NCBI RefSeq assembly: GCF_021432385.1
Contig: NZ_JAEACT010000002.1
Span: 798,501-862,500, forward strand
From: Clostridium hydrogenum
GTDB lineage: Bacteria; Bacillota; Clostridia; Clostridiales; Clostridiaceae
Direction of reading: 5' to 3'
Length of the DNA stretch: 64,000 nt
In this document: positions 28,554 to 38,876 of the stretch, in pieces
Layout of the letters: every line of letters starts with the position of its first letter
Position numbering within the stretch: position 1 is the stretch's first letter
The notes under the pieces: model-generated
The model's database searches: none
What the model was told of the DNA's origin: nothing
Seen by the model: the letters and a program-made list of their open reading frames with translations, nothing else
Program-made: the position numbers and the translations under genes

Positions 28554-28728
28554 AATCAAAGAACCTTTGGTAGGTGTAGAAAAATGATGTTAGTGAATAG
28601 TAGTTCAAAATCCTAAATAAAATTAATAAAACTAAGCGGCAAATTTTATACAATTTTATTTTAGAAATTTTTTCGCCACTATTCCCTAACATCATTTTTT
28701 CTCTACACCTACCAAAGGTTCTTTGATT
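28554..28728. mobile_element. Long inverted-repeat element (MITE-like) after hsp18
   Basis: Arms of 48 and 51 nt (28554-28601 and 28678-28728) are inverted copies differing by one base and a 3-nt indel, separated by 76 nt. No transposase is encoded; the short open frame on the minus strand lies inside the repeat and looks random. This is the form of a miniature inverted-repeat element, though transcribed from either side it would also make a very long hairpin that could end hsp18 and lacZ transcripts. No second copy in the window and no clear target-site duplication. The remaining 28729-28865 is featureless AT-rich DNA. Confidence 0.6.
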
Positions 28729-28865
28729 AATCCAACTACATCTTTATTTAACAATATATAATTGTTTTCTAATTTAAGTCAATGATTATAACAGTTAAAA
28801 AAATATTTTCTTGCACTAAACCAAAATTCCATAGGCATAATAAAATTTTTGATTAATTAATGTTC

Positions 28866-31800
28866 TTAAGATTCACTGCATTTTCTAATAATAAATTCAA
28901 AGTGAATATCCTTAGCTGAATCTATTCGATATTCCTCATGTACTGGTGCTCCCCAGCTATCGTCACCACCTACACCCATCTGCCTTCCTGCAATAGTTAC
29001 TACAGTATAATTTATTTCTGGAAGTTCAAAGTGATGAAGCGCATTTTGAAGTTCAAAAGCTGTGTACGGAGATAATCCTAGTTCAAAAGGACTATCTATG
29101 CATGCAAATTCAATACCAAAGCCATCTTTATTTTTTATTTTAGCCCATCTAACTCCGATATGATTTCCACTCTCTTGTGGCACAATGTACTTGGACACAT
29201 TTTCTACTACGGCTTTTTCATAAATGCCAAGTTTAGCCCCGTGACATCTGTCAACATAATTTTCATCTGGTCCCATTCCATACCACTTAAAGCTATCGTA
29301 ATCTGCTGAAAGCTTCATAGCCCATCCAAAGATAGGAAGCTCCGGAAGCCCCGTTGTTCCCTTATAATCACAGCTTACCTTAATTTCTGCATTTTCATAG
29401 ACAGAATAAACAACCTTAACCTGAGTCTCGGGAATAGTCGGTACTGTATATGTGTATTCAATATCTATATAATTTTCTTTTTCAATTACTTCTACATTGC
29501 TGCATTTCTGAAACATGCTTGCCTGAAGCCACTGACCGCACCTAAAACCACAGCCATTTCCCTTATCGTTATCTGTCATAGCCCTCCAATATATGGGCAT
29601 TGGTGCTCGAGTTATCATCTCTTTTCCATCATATCTAAGAGAAACTAATCCGCCCTCTTGTCTTGAAAATAAAGCACTAAATTCTTTATTCTTAACTCCT
29701 ATATTTACATCTCCATGAACAACTATAAGCTTATACTGTTCCTTGTTAACCTTTTCACCCTTTATAGAATAAACATATTGATCAAAAGCCACTACATGTC
29801 CAGCTTTCGCCCAAAGTGTATCATTTTTAAGTTTAAAGCTTGCATTGACAGCATATTCCCCTGATTTATCTACTTCTGGCAGCTTAAATTCAACGTATTT
29901 TTCCTCTCCTGCTCTAACTACAATTTCTAGAAAATCCTTATAAATTTCATTACCATTAAAATCCAATGAATATTCTAATATATATTCTGAAGTATCTATA
30001 AATAAATTTTGATTTTTTATATTAACACCGTTTTTATTTGATATTAATTTTACATTTTGATAAACTTTCTTTACTTCCTGTGCTTTAGGAGAAACAGTTC
30101 TATCAGCATAAACTATTCCATTTCCACAAAAATTATAATCGGTTGCTCTATCGTCAAAATCCCCTCCATAAGCAAAAAACTCTCTTCCAAATCTATCTTT
30201 TTTAACTATAAACTGATCTATATAATCCCAAATAAATCCGCCTTGATAAAGCTCGTACTTATCCTCAAGTTCTGCGTATTTATGCATTGCACCACATGAA
30301 TTCCCCATTGCATGCATATACTCACAGCTTATATATGGCTTCTTTGGATTGCTATTTAAATATTCTTCAATTTCATAAACCTTAGCATACATTCTGCTTT
30401 CTACATCACTAGTTTCATTAAAACTTCTATCATGAAAAATCCCCTCATAATGTACCAATCTTGAAGAATCTTTTTCTCTAAAATACTCTGACATTTTATA
30501 TATAACTTCTCCGCCATAGGATTCATTTCCACAAGACCATATTAATATAGAAGGATGATTTTTATCTCTTTCTACCATAGAAACTGCCCTATCTAAAACT
30601 ATATCTAACCATTCTTTTTTATTTCCGGGAATAACCCACTCTGGCTTTACACTACCCATCTTCTGCCATGAACCGTGGGTTTCTAAGTTAGTTTCATCTA
30701 TAAGATATATACCATATTCATCACAAAGCTCGTACCAATAACTTTGATTAGGATAATGACAGGTTCTTACCGCATTTATATTGTTTTGCTTTAAAAATTT
30801 TATATCCCAAAGCATATCCTCTTTAGTTATAGCTCTGCCTCTCTGGCAATCAAACTCATGACGGTTTATACCTTTAAAAACTATCCTCTTTCCATTTAAG
30901 TGCATAACCTTATTAATCATTTCAAACTTTCTAAAGCCAACTCTCTCTGGAACTATTTCAACTACATCATTTTTTTCATCTCTAATAGTAACAAAAATAG
31001 TATAAAGATATGGTCTTTCAGCGCTCCAAAGCTCTACATCTTTTATATCTAGTTTTAAAGACATACTATCACTTATCCTATTATTAGTAGATTTTCCTAC
31101 TATTCTTTCAGCTTTATCCCTTAATTCCAAATCTATAATTCCATTAATTTCTCCATTTATATTTAAATCCAAATTTAACACTGCATCTTTGTATTCTTTA
31201 TCTAACTCTGTCTTTACAAATATATCTTCAATATGTGTCTTTGGAATTGAGTATAAATACACATCTCTAAATATTCCAGAAAATCGCCAAAAATCTTGAT
31301 CTTCAAGCCAGGCTCCTGTGGATCTTTTATATACTTCTACTGCCAATTTATTTTCGCCAGCTTCGATATATGGCGTTAAATCAAATTCTGCTGGTGTAAA
31401 ACTATCTTCGCTATATCCCACAAATTTGCCATTTAGCCAAACATAGAAAGCGTTTTCCACTCCTTGAAAAGAAATGTAAACGGGCTTATCTCTTAAATTA
31501 TCATTAACACAAAAATATTTTACATAGCTGCCTACTGGATTATATTCTTCAGATATTTTAGGCGGTCTAAGAAAACTATGTCCATCCCAAGGATACATAG
31601 TGTTTATATATTGAGGTTTATCATAACCTTGAAGCTGGATATGTCCTGGTACATTTATGTCCTTCCAGCAATAACAATCAATTTCTGTTTTATAAAAATC
31701 TTTAACCCTAGATTTTGGATTTATTGCAAAGCTAAACTTCCAATTTCCATTCAAGCTCTGCCTTAATATCATTTCTCCAGATTTTATTTCACTTTCATCT

Positions 31801-31895
31801 AAATAGTATTTGTGATCTGAATGAGCTTTCACCCTATTTACTGCAAAAACTGATGTGTCAGAAAGCCAATCTATACTTGGTGTATTAGATTTCAT
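28866..31895 (-). CDS. lacZ: Beta-galactosidase, GH2 family (LacZ type)
   Basis: 1,009-aa cytoplasmic glycosidase hydrolysing beta-galactosides such as lactose. Order: N-terminal jelly-roll sugar-binding domain (about 35-215, with WLEDQDFWRFSGIFRDVYL), immunoglobulin-like domains, TIM barrel, and the C-terminal beta-galactosidase small chain domain (about 720-1000). The acid/base Glu is in HPSILIWSCGNESYGG and the nucleophile Glu in PYISCEYMHAMGNSCG, both as in E. coli LacZ, and length is typical. The start is the ATG at 31895 behind GGAGGGGG; the longer frame from a TTG at 31913 would include the ribosome site. It stands alone, with no permease, regulator or galactose genes next to it, between hsp18 and dnaB. 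Confidence 0.95.
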   Translation of the reverse strand: MKSNTPSIDWLSDTSVFAVNRVKAHSDHKYYLDESEIKSGEMILRQSLNGNWKFSFAINPKSRVKDFYKTEIDCYCWKDINVPGHIQLQGYDKPQYINTMYPWDGHSFLRPPKISEEYNPVGSYVKYFCVNDNLRDKPVYISFQGVENAFYVWLNGKFVGYSEDSFTPAEFDLTPYIEAGENKLAVEVYKRSTGAWLEDQDFWRFSGIFRDVYLYSIPKTHIEDIFVKTELDKEYKDAVLNLDLNINGEINGIIDLELRDKAERIVGKSTNNRISDSMSLKLDIKDVELWSAERPYLYTIFVTIRDEKNDVVEIVPERVGFRKFEMINKVMHLNGKRIVFKGINRHEFDCQRGRAITKEDMLWDIKFLKQNNINAVRTCHYPNQSYWYELCDEYGIYLIDETNLETHGSWQKMGSVKPEWVIPGNKKEWLDIVLDRAVSMVERDKNHPSILIWSCGNESYGGEVIYKMSEYFREKDSSRLVHYEGIFHDRSFNETSDVESRMYAKVYEIEEYLNSNPKKPYISCEYMHAMGNSCGAMHKYAELEDKYELYQGGFIWDYIDQFIVKKDRFGREFFAYGGDFDDRATDYNFCGNGIVYADRTVSPKAQEVKKVYQNVKLISNKNGVNIKNQNLFIDTSEYILEYSLDFNGNEIYKDFLEIVVRAGEEKYVEFKLPEVDKSGEYAVNASFKLKNDTLWAKAGHVVAFDQYVYSIKGEKVNKEQYKLIVVHGDVNIGVKNKEFSALFSRQEGGLVSLRYDGKEMITRAPMPIYWRAMTDNDKGNGCGFRCGQWLQASMFQKCSNVEVIEKENYIDIEYTYTVPTIPETQVKVVYSVYENAEIKVSCDYKGTTGLPELPIFGWAMKLSADYDSFKWYGMGPDENYVDRCHGAKLGIYEKAVVENVSKYIVPQESGNHIGVRWAKIKNKDGFGIEFACIDSPFELGLSPYTAFELQNALHHFELPEINYTVVTIAGRQMGVGGDDSWGAPVHEEYRIDSAKDIHFEFIIRKCSES

Positions 31896-32001
31896 AGTTC
31901 CCCCTCCTACCAAATTATATTATTATGAAAACCTTTTCCATTATAACCCCTTTTTACTATTAATTCAATATTACAGAAAACTTATTAACAAATTAGTGAG
32001 A

Positions 32002-32081
32002 TTTTTTGTCCACAAAATCACAAAAAATTTATTACTTATCCACAGTGGATTATTTTTTTCTGTGATTTTGTGGACAAAAAA
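32002..32081. promoter_or_regulatory. Large inverted repeat enclosing a DnaA box
   Basis: Perfect 21-bp arms at 32002-32022 and 32061-32081. The loop contains TTATCCACA (32036-32044, consensus DnaA box) inside the small palindrome ATCCACAGTGGAT. It lies between the lacZ start and the dnaB terminator, so it may affect lacZ initiation, act as a second terminator, or bind DnaA. Confidence 0.5.
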
Positions 32082-32084
32082 ATA

Positions 32085-32135
32085 AAAAAGTAACTGTGGA
32101 TAAAGTTATTTTTGCTTTATCCACAGTTACTTTTT
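32085..32135 (-). terminator. dnaB operon terminator, arms containing DnaA boxes
   Basis: Perfect 21-bp stem (32085-32105 with 32115-32135), loop of 9, followed on the minus strand by TTTTTTATTTTTTT. It lies 28 nt past the dnaB stop. Each arm carries one TTATCCACA DnaA box (32095-32103 inverted, 32117-32125 direct). Confidence 0.85.
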
Positions 32136-32163
32136 AATCATAAAAGTTTTGCACAGCTTGATG

Positions 32164-33492
32164 TTACTCCTGATGAATAATATCAAGTCTTCCAAATTTA
32201 CTATATTGACCAATCCATGCAAGATTAACAGTTCCAGTAGGACCGTTTCTTTGCTTAGCTATAATACATTCAGCTATGTTTTTCTGCTCAGTTTCCTTAT
32301 TATAATATTCATCTCTATAAAGAAACATAACAAGATCGGCATCCTGCTCTATAGATCCAGATTCTCTAAGGTCTGAGAGCATAGGTCTGTGATCGTTTCT
32401 CTGCTCAGGTGCACGAGAAAGCTGAGAAAGTGCAATAACTGGACACTGCATTTCCTTTGCAATAGCTTTTAGTGATCTAGATATTTCGGCAACCTCCTGC
32501 TGTCTACTTTCACCGCTTCCTGTCATGAGCTGAAGATAGTCTATAATTATTAAATCTATTCCATATTCTATCTTCATTCTCCTGCACTTAGATCTCATTT
32601 CCATTACGCTTATACCAGCAGTATCATCAATATAAATTTTAGCTCCCGCAAGAGGACCTGATGCTTTAGCTATATTATCCCAATCCTGATCTTCAAGGTT
32701 ACCAGTTCTAAGCTTTAACATATCTACATTTGCTTCGGAACATAAAAGCTTATATGCAAGCTGTTCCTTAGACATTTCCAGGGAGAATATAACTACACTT
32801 TTCCCAGCTCTAAGTGCAGCATATTCACCTATATTTAATGCAAAAGTAGTTTTTCCCATAGAAGGTCTGGCAGCTATAAGTACCATATCACCCTTTTGAA
32901 AACCCGAAGTTTTTGCATCAAGTTCTGGAAAACCAGAAGGTACTCCAGTTATTTCTCCTTTATTGTTATAAAGCCTTTCTATCTCAGCAAAACCTCTTTC
33001 AAGTACCGTGCTCATTGCCTCAAAATCACTTGTAACCCTGTTTTGAGCTATATCAAATATTTTCTTTTCAGCACTATCAAGTACACTTGGAACATCATCC
33101 TGCTTATTATAACTTTCCTCTATTATTTCACTAGAAGATCTAATAAGCTTACGAAGCATAGATTTATCTTTTACAATGTTAATATAGGATTGTAAGTTTG
33201 CTGTAGATGCAACAGAATCCCTAAGTTCAGTTATATACGTTATTCCACCAGCTGCTTCAAGCTTTTCTGTAGATTTAAGGTTTTCAAGTAAAGTTATTAA
33301 ATCTACAGGAATATCTTGTTGAAATAATTTAAGTACAGCATCAAATATTATCCTATGATTTTCTCTATAGAAATCCTCTCCCCTTAAAGTTTCACCAGCC
33401 TGTGCTATAGAATTTTTATCGATTATCATGGAACCTAAAACAGATTGCTCTGCTTCTATATTTTGAGGCATAATTCTAAGAGGTGCTTCCAT
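32164..33492 (-). CDS. dnaB: Replicative DNA helicase DnaB
   Basis: 442-aa hexameric 5'-3' helicase of the replication fork (called DnaC in Bacillus). N-terminal primase-binding domain at about 5-105 (MPQNIEAEQSVLGSMIID), RecA-like ATPase at about 175-440 with Walker A ARPSMGKTTFALN, Walker B DLIIIDYLQLM and the SQLSR motif. Normal length. ATG at 33492 behind AGGAGAG. Last gene of the mazG-like/DUF2232/gdpP/rplI/lonB/dnaB run, 12 nt after lonB, with a strong terminator downstream. No intein or insertion is seen. Confidence 0.97.
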   Translation of the reverse strand: MEAPLRIMPQNIEAEQSVLGSMIIDKNSIAQAGETLRGEDFYRENHRIIFDAVLKLFQQDIPVDLITLLENLKSTEKLEAAGGITYITELRDSVASTANLQSYINIVKDKSMLRKLIRSSSEIIEESYNKQDDVPSVLDSAEKKIFDIAQNRVTSDFEAMSTVLERGFAEIERLYNNKGEITGVPSGFPELDAKTSGFQKGDMVLIAARPSMGKTTFALNIGEYAALRAGKSVVIFSLEMSKEQLAYKLLCSEANVDMLKLRTGNLEDQDWDNIAKASGPLAGAKIYIDDTAGISVMEMRSKCRRMKIEYGIDLIIIDYLQLMTGSGESRQQEVAEISRSLKAIAKEMQCPVIALSQLSRAPEQRNDHRPMLSDLRESGSIEQDADLVMFLYRDEYYNKETEQKNIAECIIAKQRNGPTGTVNLAWIGQYSKFGRLDIIHQE

Positions 33493-33504
33493 TTTTCATC
33501 TCTC

Positions 33505-35409
33505 CTATTTTTTAATGACTATATCCATAAGTTCCTCTATTGTTTCTACACTCTTCACTTCTATATCTGTAAGTCCATTTGGCACATCTTTAGCGTTATC
33601 CTTAGGAACTGTAACCAACTTAATTCCTTTTCTTCTTGCACCATATATTTTTTCAAACACACCACCAACCGGTTTAACCTTACCTCTAAGAGAAATTTCA
33701 CCAGTCATAGCAACGTCCTGTCTTACAGGTTTATTTAAAAGTGCACTTATTACACATATTGTTATTGCAGAACCAGCAGAAGGACCATCTATCTTTCCTC
33801 CACCAATTACATTTACATGTATATCATAATCTTTTACATCTTTATCAGTTATCTTTCTTATAACTGATGCAGCATTAAATACAGAGTCCTTAGCCATGCT
33901 CCCAGCTGTTTCATTAAACCTAACGGTTCCCTTTCCCTTTTCCTTTGCAGGGAATACAGCCGCTTCTATTTCTATTGTAGAACCAAGAAAACCACTTACT
34001 CCAAGCCCATAAACGTGACCAACTTCATAGCTTCCATCTAAATTTTGTTCTTCAAAAGGAGTCAATCTGCTTATACCTATTATTGTTTCCACATCTTCCA
34101 ACTTAATTTCAACTTTATCAGTTGGCATAAGTTCTTTAGTGTAAAGCACATAGCCATAAGCATCCGCAAGTATATTTATTGCTCTTCTTCCTTGTATAGT
34201 ATATTTGCTTATTACTTCTGGTACACCTTTTTCAAGAGTTACCTTTAACTTTTTAGCTGCTTCTATTACTATATTTTGTATATCAGCAGTTGAAAGTGGT
34301 TCAAAATAAACCTCAGTGCATCTTGATCTTAAAGCAGGATTAATTTCAGAAGGTTCTCTTGTAGTAGCTCCTATTAAAACAAAATCTGCTGGTGCTCCCT
34401 TTTCAAATAAGTATTTTATATATTTAGGTACATTTTCATCATCTGGATCATAATAAGAAGATGAAAATTCAACTTTTTTATCTTCAAGAACTTTTAAAAG
34501 CTTATTTTGAAGCATTACATCAAGCTCACCAATTTCATCTATAAATAAAATTCCTCCATGAGCTTCTGTAACAAGACCAAGCTTAGGTTCTGGAATACCT
34601 GTTTCAGCTAAATCTCTTTTACTTCCCTGATATATAGGATCATGAACTGAACCTAAAAGAGGGTTTGTTATTTCTCTTGGATCCCATCTAAGTGTTGCAC
34701 CATCAACTTCAACAAATTTTGCTCCTTCATTGAAGGGCGTAAATTTAAGTTTCTTTGCCTCCTCTAGCGCAATTCTTGCTGCCGTTGTTTTACCAACTCC
34801 AGGAGGTCCATAAAGAATAATGTGCTGTGGATATGGTGATGCAAGTTTAGATAAAAGTGACTTTATTGCTCTCTCTTGTCCTATTATCTCTGAAAAAGCC
34901 TGTGGCCTCAATAAGCTTTGAATACTTTTTGATAACTTAACATCTTCAAGCTTCTTTATATCATCATACTTCTTTAAAGTTTTTTTATTTTCAGGACCCT
35001 TTTTCTTTCTTATAATACCAAGCCTAACTTCATCAAGATATTTATCTTGTCTTTCCATTAACGCTTTTTCTACTTGACCTTCTATTCCATTTTGAACATA
35101 TCTCTTAGCTACACTTTCAACTACCCACTTAGTGGTGTTTTCTAGAGCTGAATAGACTTCTTCATCTGTATCTGGTACAAGCTGTATTCCCTTGTTATCA
35201 CTTATTATTTTATTTAAAGCATATATTTTTTTCTTTATATCCTTGCTGTGTATATGCTTATTCAATTTATATTTAACAATTCTCGCTTTAATTGTATTTT
35301 CATCAATGATATTTTTTATAGTGTCATATATCACATCAATTTGAACTTCTAATGGGATAGACTTAACATCATCTTCCTTAATTCCATCTAAATCGTTTTG
35401 TAATTTCAC
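33505..35409 (-). CDS. lonB: ATP-dependent protease LonB
   Basis: 634-aa Lon-family protease without the long substrate-binding N-domain of LonA. AAA+ module with Walker A YGPPGVGKT (about residue 205), Walker B GILFIDEIGEL and a sensor RSRCTEVYFEPL; C-terminal peptidase domain with catalytic Ser in GPSAGSAIT (about 541) and the partner Lys in the RGKVKPVGG region. LonB occurs in spore formers, where in Bacillus it acts mainly in the forespore. Start is GTG at 35409 with GGAAGGAG 7 nt upstream. It sits between rplI (16 nt) and dnaB (12 nt), so expression is likely coupled to vegetative genes too. Confidence 0.95.
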   Translation of the reverse strand: MKLQNDLDGIKEDDVKSIPLEVQIDVIYDTIKNIIDENTIKARIVKYKLNKHIHSKDIKKKIYALNKIISDNKGIQLVPDTDEEVYSALENTTKWVVESVAKRYVQNGIEGQVEKALMERQDKYLDEVRLGIIRKKKGPENKKTLKKYDDIKKLEDVKLSKSIQSLLRPQAFSEIIGQERAIKSLLSKLASPYPQHIILYGPPGVGKTTAARIALEEAKKLKFTPFNEGAKFVEVDGATLRWDPREITNPLLGSVHDPIYQGSKRDLAETGIPEPKLGLVTEAHGGILFIDEIGELDVMLQNKLLKVLEDKKVEFSSSYYDPDDENVPKYIKYLFEKGAPADFVLIGATTREPSEINPALRSRCTEVYFEPLSTADIQNIVIEAAKKLKVTLEKGVPEVISKYTIQGRRAINILADAYGYVLYTKELMPTDKVEIKLEDVETIIGISRLTPFEEQNLDGSYEVGHVYGLGVSGFLGSTIEIEAAVFPAKEKGKGTVRFNETAGSMAKDSVFNAASVIRKITDKDVKDYDIHVNVIGGGKIDGPSAGSAITICVISALLNKPVRQDVAMTGEISLRGKVKPVGGVFEKIYGARRKGIKLVTVPKDNAKDVPNGLTDIEVKSVETIEELMDIVIKK

Positions 35410-35425
35410 TTGTTAACTCCTTCCA

Positions 35426-35869
35426 TTAAATATCTGAAATTGAGACTTTTATCTTTGTAGAAATTTCAGGATATAATTTAAGCTCTATATCATAATCTCC
35501 AAGCTGTCTTATAGTGTCTGTAACTACCTTCTTTTTATCAACCTCTACTTTAAGCTGATTTTTTATCTGAACAGCTATATCCTTACTAGTTATTGCTCCA
35601 AATAATCTACCATTATTACCTGCTTTAGCTGATATTTTTATAACTTTTCCCTTAAGTTCATCAGCTAGCCTTTGAGCCTGCTCTGTTTCTTCAATTTTCT
35701 TTCTTCTTTCTGCTTCCTTCTTTAAATTAAGTGTGTGTACATTAGATGCATTTGCTTCCTCTGCTAAATTCTTAGGAAGTAAAAAGTTTCTAGCAAATCC
35801 ATCTGATGCTTCAATTACATCGCCTTTTTTTCCTGTTCCCTTTATATCTTTTAATAATATTACTTTCAT
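35426..35869 (-). CDS. rplI: 50S ribosomal protein L9
   Basis: 147-aa ribosomal protein with the usual two lobes: the N-terminal domain ([17 protein letters not shown], about 1-50) that binds 23S rRNA, a long charged helix, and a C-terminal domain from about 75. The ATG at 35869 lies 8 nt after AAGGAAGG and one base after the gdpP stop, so translation is probably coupled. A GTG at 35878 would add three residues absent from the family. Confidence 0.97.
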   Translation of the reverse strand: MKVILLKDIKGTGKKGDVIEASDGFARNFLLPKNLAEEANASNVHTLNLKKEAERRKKIEETEQAQRLADELKGKVIKISAKAGNNGRLFGAITSKDIAVQIKNQLKVEVDKKKVVTDTIRQLGDYDIELKLYPEISTKIKVSISDI

Positions 35870-35870
35870 A

Positions 35871-37856
35871 TTATTCACCTTCCTTTAAATATTTATCTAT
35901 TGCTTCATTTAAATGTGCAAGCACTTCATCAACGGAAGCTCCTTCAACCTTTGCTCCTGCCATAGTAATATGGCCTCCACCTCCAAGCCTCTCCAATATA
36001 ATTTGCACATTTATATCTCCAAAAGATCTTCCACTTATTAAAACATTATCTTTGATTTTAACAAGCACAAAAGATGCCTGAATTCCACTTATATTTAATA
36101 ATTCATCTGCTGCTTGAGCGGCTACTATATTATCCTCAATATCCTTTGGACATATAGCAATTGCAACTTTATCATAAATTATTTTGGCAGATTCTATTAT
36201 TTGTGATTTTTTTATATAACTTTCTAAGTCACTTGAAAATAGCTTTTTAACATCTATAGTATCTGCACCATTTTTCCTCAAGAAAGCTGCTGCCTCAAAA
36301 GTTCTAACACCTGTTTTAAAATAAAAATTTTTAGTATCTACACAAATTCCCGCCAAAAGTGCCTCTGCCTCAAGGGGCTTAATATTATAATCTTCATCCA
36401 TATATTGAATCATTTCAGTTACAAGTTCCGAAGTTGATGATGCATATGGTTCAACATAACTTAATATAGTGTTTTCGATGTAATTTACCGAACGCCTATG
36501 ATGATCTATAATAACAACTCTTTTTACCTTATCGAGAACTTCTTCACTTAATACATAACTTCTGCTATTTACATCATCTAGTATTAGCAAAGTATTTTCA
36601 TTTATAAATTGAAGGCATTCTTTACTTTCTATAAACGCATTTTTATATTTTTCATATGAACTTTTTATTTTGTTAACGATGTAAGTTACGCTGTTATTTG
36701 CAGAATCAAGTACAATGTGACAATTATCGTTTATATCATTTAGAACGCTGTATAAGCCTATTCCTGCTCCTATACAGTCTATATCAGGATTTACATGCCC
36801 CATTATAAAAATATTGCTGCTCTCACGTACTAATTCTACAAGCGACTGACCTATAACCCTTGCACGTACCTTAGTCCTTTTTTCTACTTCTTTTGTCTTT
36901 CCTCCGTAGAATAGCAGTTTTTCTTTATTCTTAATGACAACTTGATCGCCGCCTCTGCCGAGGGCTAATTCCTTTGCTACAACTGCTTGATTATAATTAT
37001 CTATAGGATTTTTCCCACCGCCGCCAATACCAATACTTAATGTAACCGTTAATTTATTGTCTGTATCTATTTCTCTTATTTGATCAAGTATCTCAAATTT
37101 TTTTTCAATTTCGCTGTTTAACTTTTTATTTTGAACAACCAAAACATACTTTCCTGTAGCATACTTTCTAAACATTGCATTTAAGTTTTGAGCGTAACTA
37201 TTAATTCTTCTTTCAACTTCAGCTATAAGAAGCGGTTTTTTATCTTCAGGTGTACTTTTTACTACTTCATCTAAGTTATCAACTTCTACTAAAAATACTG
37301 ACCATTCTAAATTTGCAATTTCTTGTTCCAAATTATATTTATCAGTTACATCATAAAAGTACAATAGCATTATTTCTTCATTCTTATTTTCATAAGTATT
37401 TATTAGACTACTATGTATATCATAATATCTGTTATTTACCTCTATATATTCATAGTTTCTAATTTCACCCTTTAATAACCCCATTAATATATTATCACCT
37501 ATAATTGCAGATATATCATTTCCTAGTATGTTTTCACCAACAATATCTGAAATACTTTGATTATACCATAAAATATCACCAGTTTGGCTAACAATAATTA
37601 ATGGGAACGGCAAATTCACAAGAGTACTTCTTGTAGCACTATCAAGGTTTGATGAAAAGCTCTCTACGAACTTCATCCATTCATCCTTTTTCAGCCTAGA
37701 ATTTTTTATGTTATAAGCAAGAAGTATAAAGAATATAACCATCGCTATAAATCCAACCACATAATGCCCATACATAATCATAGCAGCTATAAGCACAGCA
37801 GTTATAACCATATATGTCTTGTTACTAGTATAAAAGTCCTTATATTTACTATCCAT
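35871..37856 (-). CDS. gdpP: Cyclic-di-AMP phosphodiesterase, GdpP/YybT family
   Basis: 661-aa membrane phosphodiesterase that hydrolyses c-di-AMP. Two N-terminal membrane segments (about 12-55), a PAS-like domain (about 75-165), a degenerate GGDEF domain (about 170-300), then DHH with [10 protein letters not shown] (about 360) and IIDHHRRS (about 454), and DHHA1 ending in [11 protein letters not shown] (about 630). The metal-binding Asp and His residues are all present, so it should be active. The ATG at 37856 directly follows the DUF2232 stop and has AGGTGA; the longer frame would overlap the previous gene by 56 nt. Confidence 0.95.
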   Translation of the reverse strand: MDSKYKDFYTSNKTYMVITAVLIAAMIMYGHYVVGFIAMVIFFILLAYNIKNSRLKKDEWMKFVESFSSNLDSATRSTLVNLPFPLIIVSQTGDILWYNQSISDIVGENILGNDISAIIGDNILMGLLKGEIRNYEYIEVNNRYYDIHSSLINTYENKNEEIMLLYFYDVTDKYNLEQEIANLEWSVFLVEVDNLDEVVKSTPEDKKPLLIAEVERRINSYAQNLNAMFRKYATGKYVLVVQNKKLNSEIEKKFEILDQIREIDTDNKLTVTLSIGIGGGGKNPIDNYNQAVVAKELALGRGGDQVVIKNKEKLLFYGGKTKEVEKRTKVRARVIGQSLVELVRESSNIFIMGHVNPDIDCIGAGIGLYSVLNDINDNCHIVLDSANNSVTYIVNKIKSSYEKYKNAFIESKECLQFINENTLLILDDVNSRSYVLSEEVLDKVKRVVIIDHHRRSVNYIENTILSYVEPYASSTSELVTEMIQYMDEDYNIKPLEAEALLAGICVDTKNFYFKTGVRTFEAAAFLRKNGADTIDVKKLFSSDLESYIKKSQIIESAKIIYDKVAIAICPKDIEDNIVAAQAADELLNISGIQASFVLVKIKDNVLISGRSFGDINVQIILERLGGGGHITMAGAKVEGASVDEVLAHLNEAIDKYLKEGE

Positions 37857-37857
37857 A

Positions 37858-38859
37858 CTATTCACCTGTTTTTTTATTAATCCTATTTTGCTCAATTTTC
37901 CTAAAGTCAGCAAATGTATCCATCAAACCTAAAAATACATACATATACATAATCACTGAAATAAGTAAAGTTAAAATTATAATTAAAACTATAGCTCCAT
38001 TTTTCATTTTTGATTTATGCTTTAAGTAATATACTACTAAAGAAATTCCACATATTAATAGTAAAATCTGGCCAACCATATATGCTGTAGTATATATGTA
38101 TACCCCTATTGCAATTCCTACTTTATCTAGAAGTGCTCCAATACACACAACAATTATTCCAAAGGCCAATACTAAATTATGCATGTGAAGTTCAGAAAAT
38201 TTAATTGTTTTAGGTACTTCTATTCTTAATCTTTTTAAAACACCTACCGTTATTATCTCTGTTATATACGCATTTATAAGTGCTGATAATATAAGTAATG
38301 CTGGAATAAGCGTTAATAATGTTTTTTCAGTAAATATGCCTTCTAATGGTGCAACAATTGCATCAACTTGGCTCTTACTAACACCATTATTTATATAAAT
38401 TTTTTTAGCTTCTTCAAGTGAGCTTTGAAACATTTTAACCATCTCATTAATATATGTTGAAAAATTACTTCCACCTACAATATTAACTGTTATTATAAAT
38501 TGCAAAATAGTAATTATTATAAAACCCACAGCCATGAATAATATTATTTTAAATGAACTAATTTTCCTTCGAAAACAAAATCCAAGTACAAAACTTGATA
38601 TAAATATCATTATAGAAAATGAAACGGCTACAATCGGAGTTACAAACATACAGCTAAGTACTAAAACTGCTACATTTGCAAATATCATTTTTTTTAAATC
38701 GTACTTTATATAAATATATGCCATAGGTATAGGTAAAATAAAATTAATTACAGAATTAAAAAGTGGTAAATTAGCATTTATAACTATTAACACTATAGAC
38801 ATGGCCACCATAAGTGACATTTGTACTAGTGACTTTGCATCAAAATTTTTATTTTGCAT
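37858..38859 (-). CDS. DUF2232 (YybS-like) polytopic membrane protein
   Basis: 333-aa integral membrane protein with about eight hydrophobic segments, including MVAMSIVLIVINANLPLF near the start and a pair near the C-terminus. The family is nearly always next to gdpP and rplI in Firmicutes, as here. Its substrate is not known to me. Short cytoplasmic tail rich in Arg and Lys. ATG behind GGAGGAAAA; 1 nt before gdpP. Confidence 0.88.
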   Translation of the reverse strand: MQNKNFDAKSLVQMSLMVAMSIVLIVINANLPLFNSVINFILPIPMAYIYIKYDLKKMIFANVAVLVLSCMFVTPIVAVSFSIMIFISSFVLGFCFRRKISSFKIILFMAVGFIIITILQFIITVNIVGGSNFSTYINEMVKMFQSSLEEAKKIYINNGVSKSQVDAIVAPLEGIFTEKTLLTLIPALLILSALINAYITEIITVGVLKRLRIEVPKTIKFSELHMHNLVLAFGIIVVCIGALLDKVGIAIGVYIYTTAYMVGQILLLICGISLVVYYLKHKSKMKNGAIVLIIILTLLISVIMYMYVFLGLMDTFADFRKIEQNRINKKTGE

Positions 38860-38876
38860 TTTTCCTCCAACGCATG

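Noticed and set aside
28468..28695. 75-codon minus-strand frame after hsp18
   Set aside because: It lies inside the long inverted repeat and the hsp18 3' end, with no ribosome site or recognisable domain.
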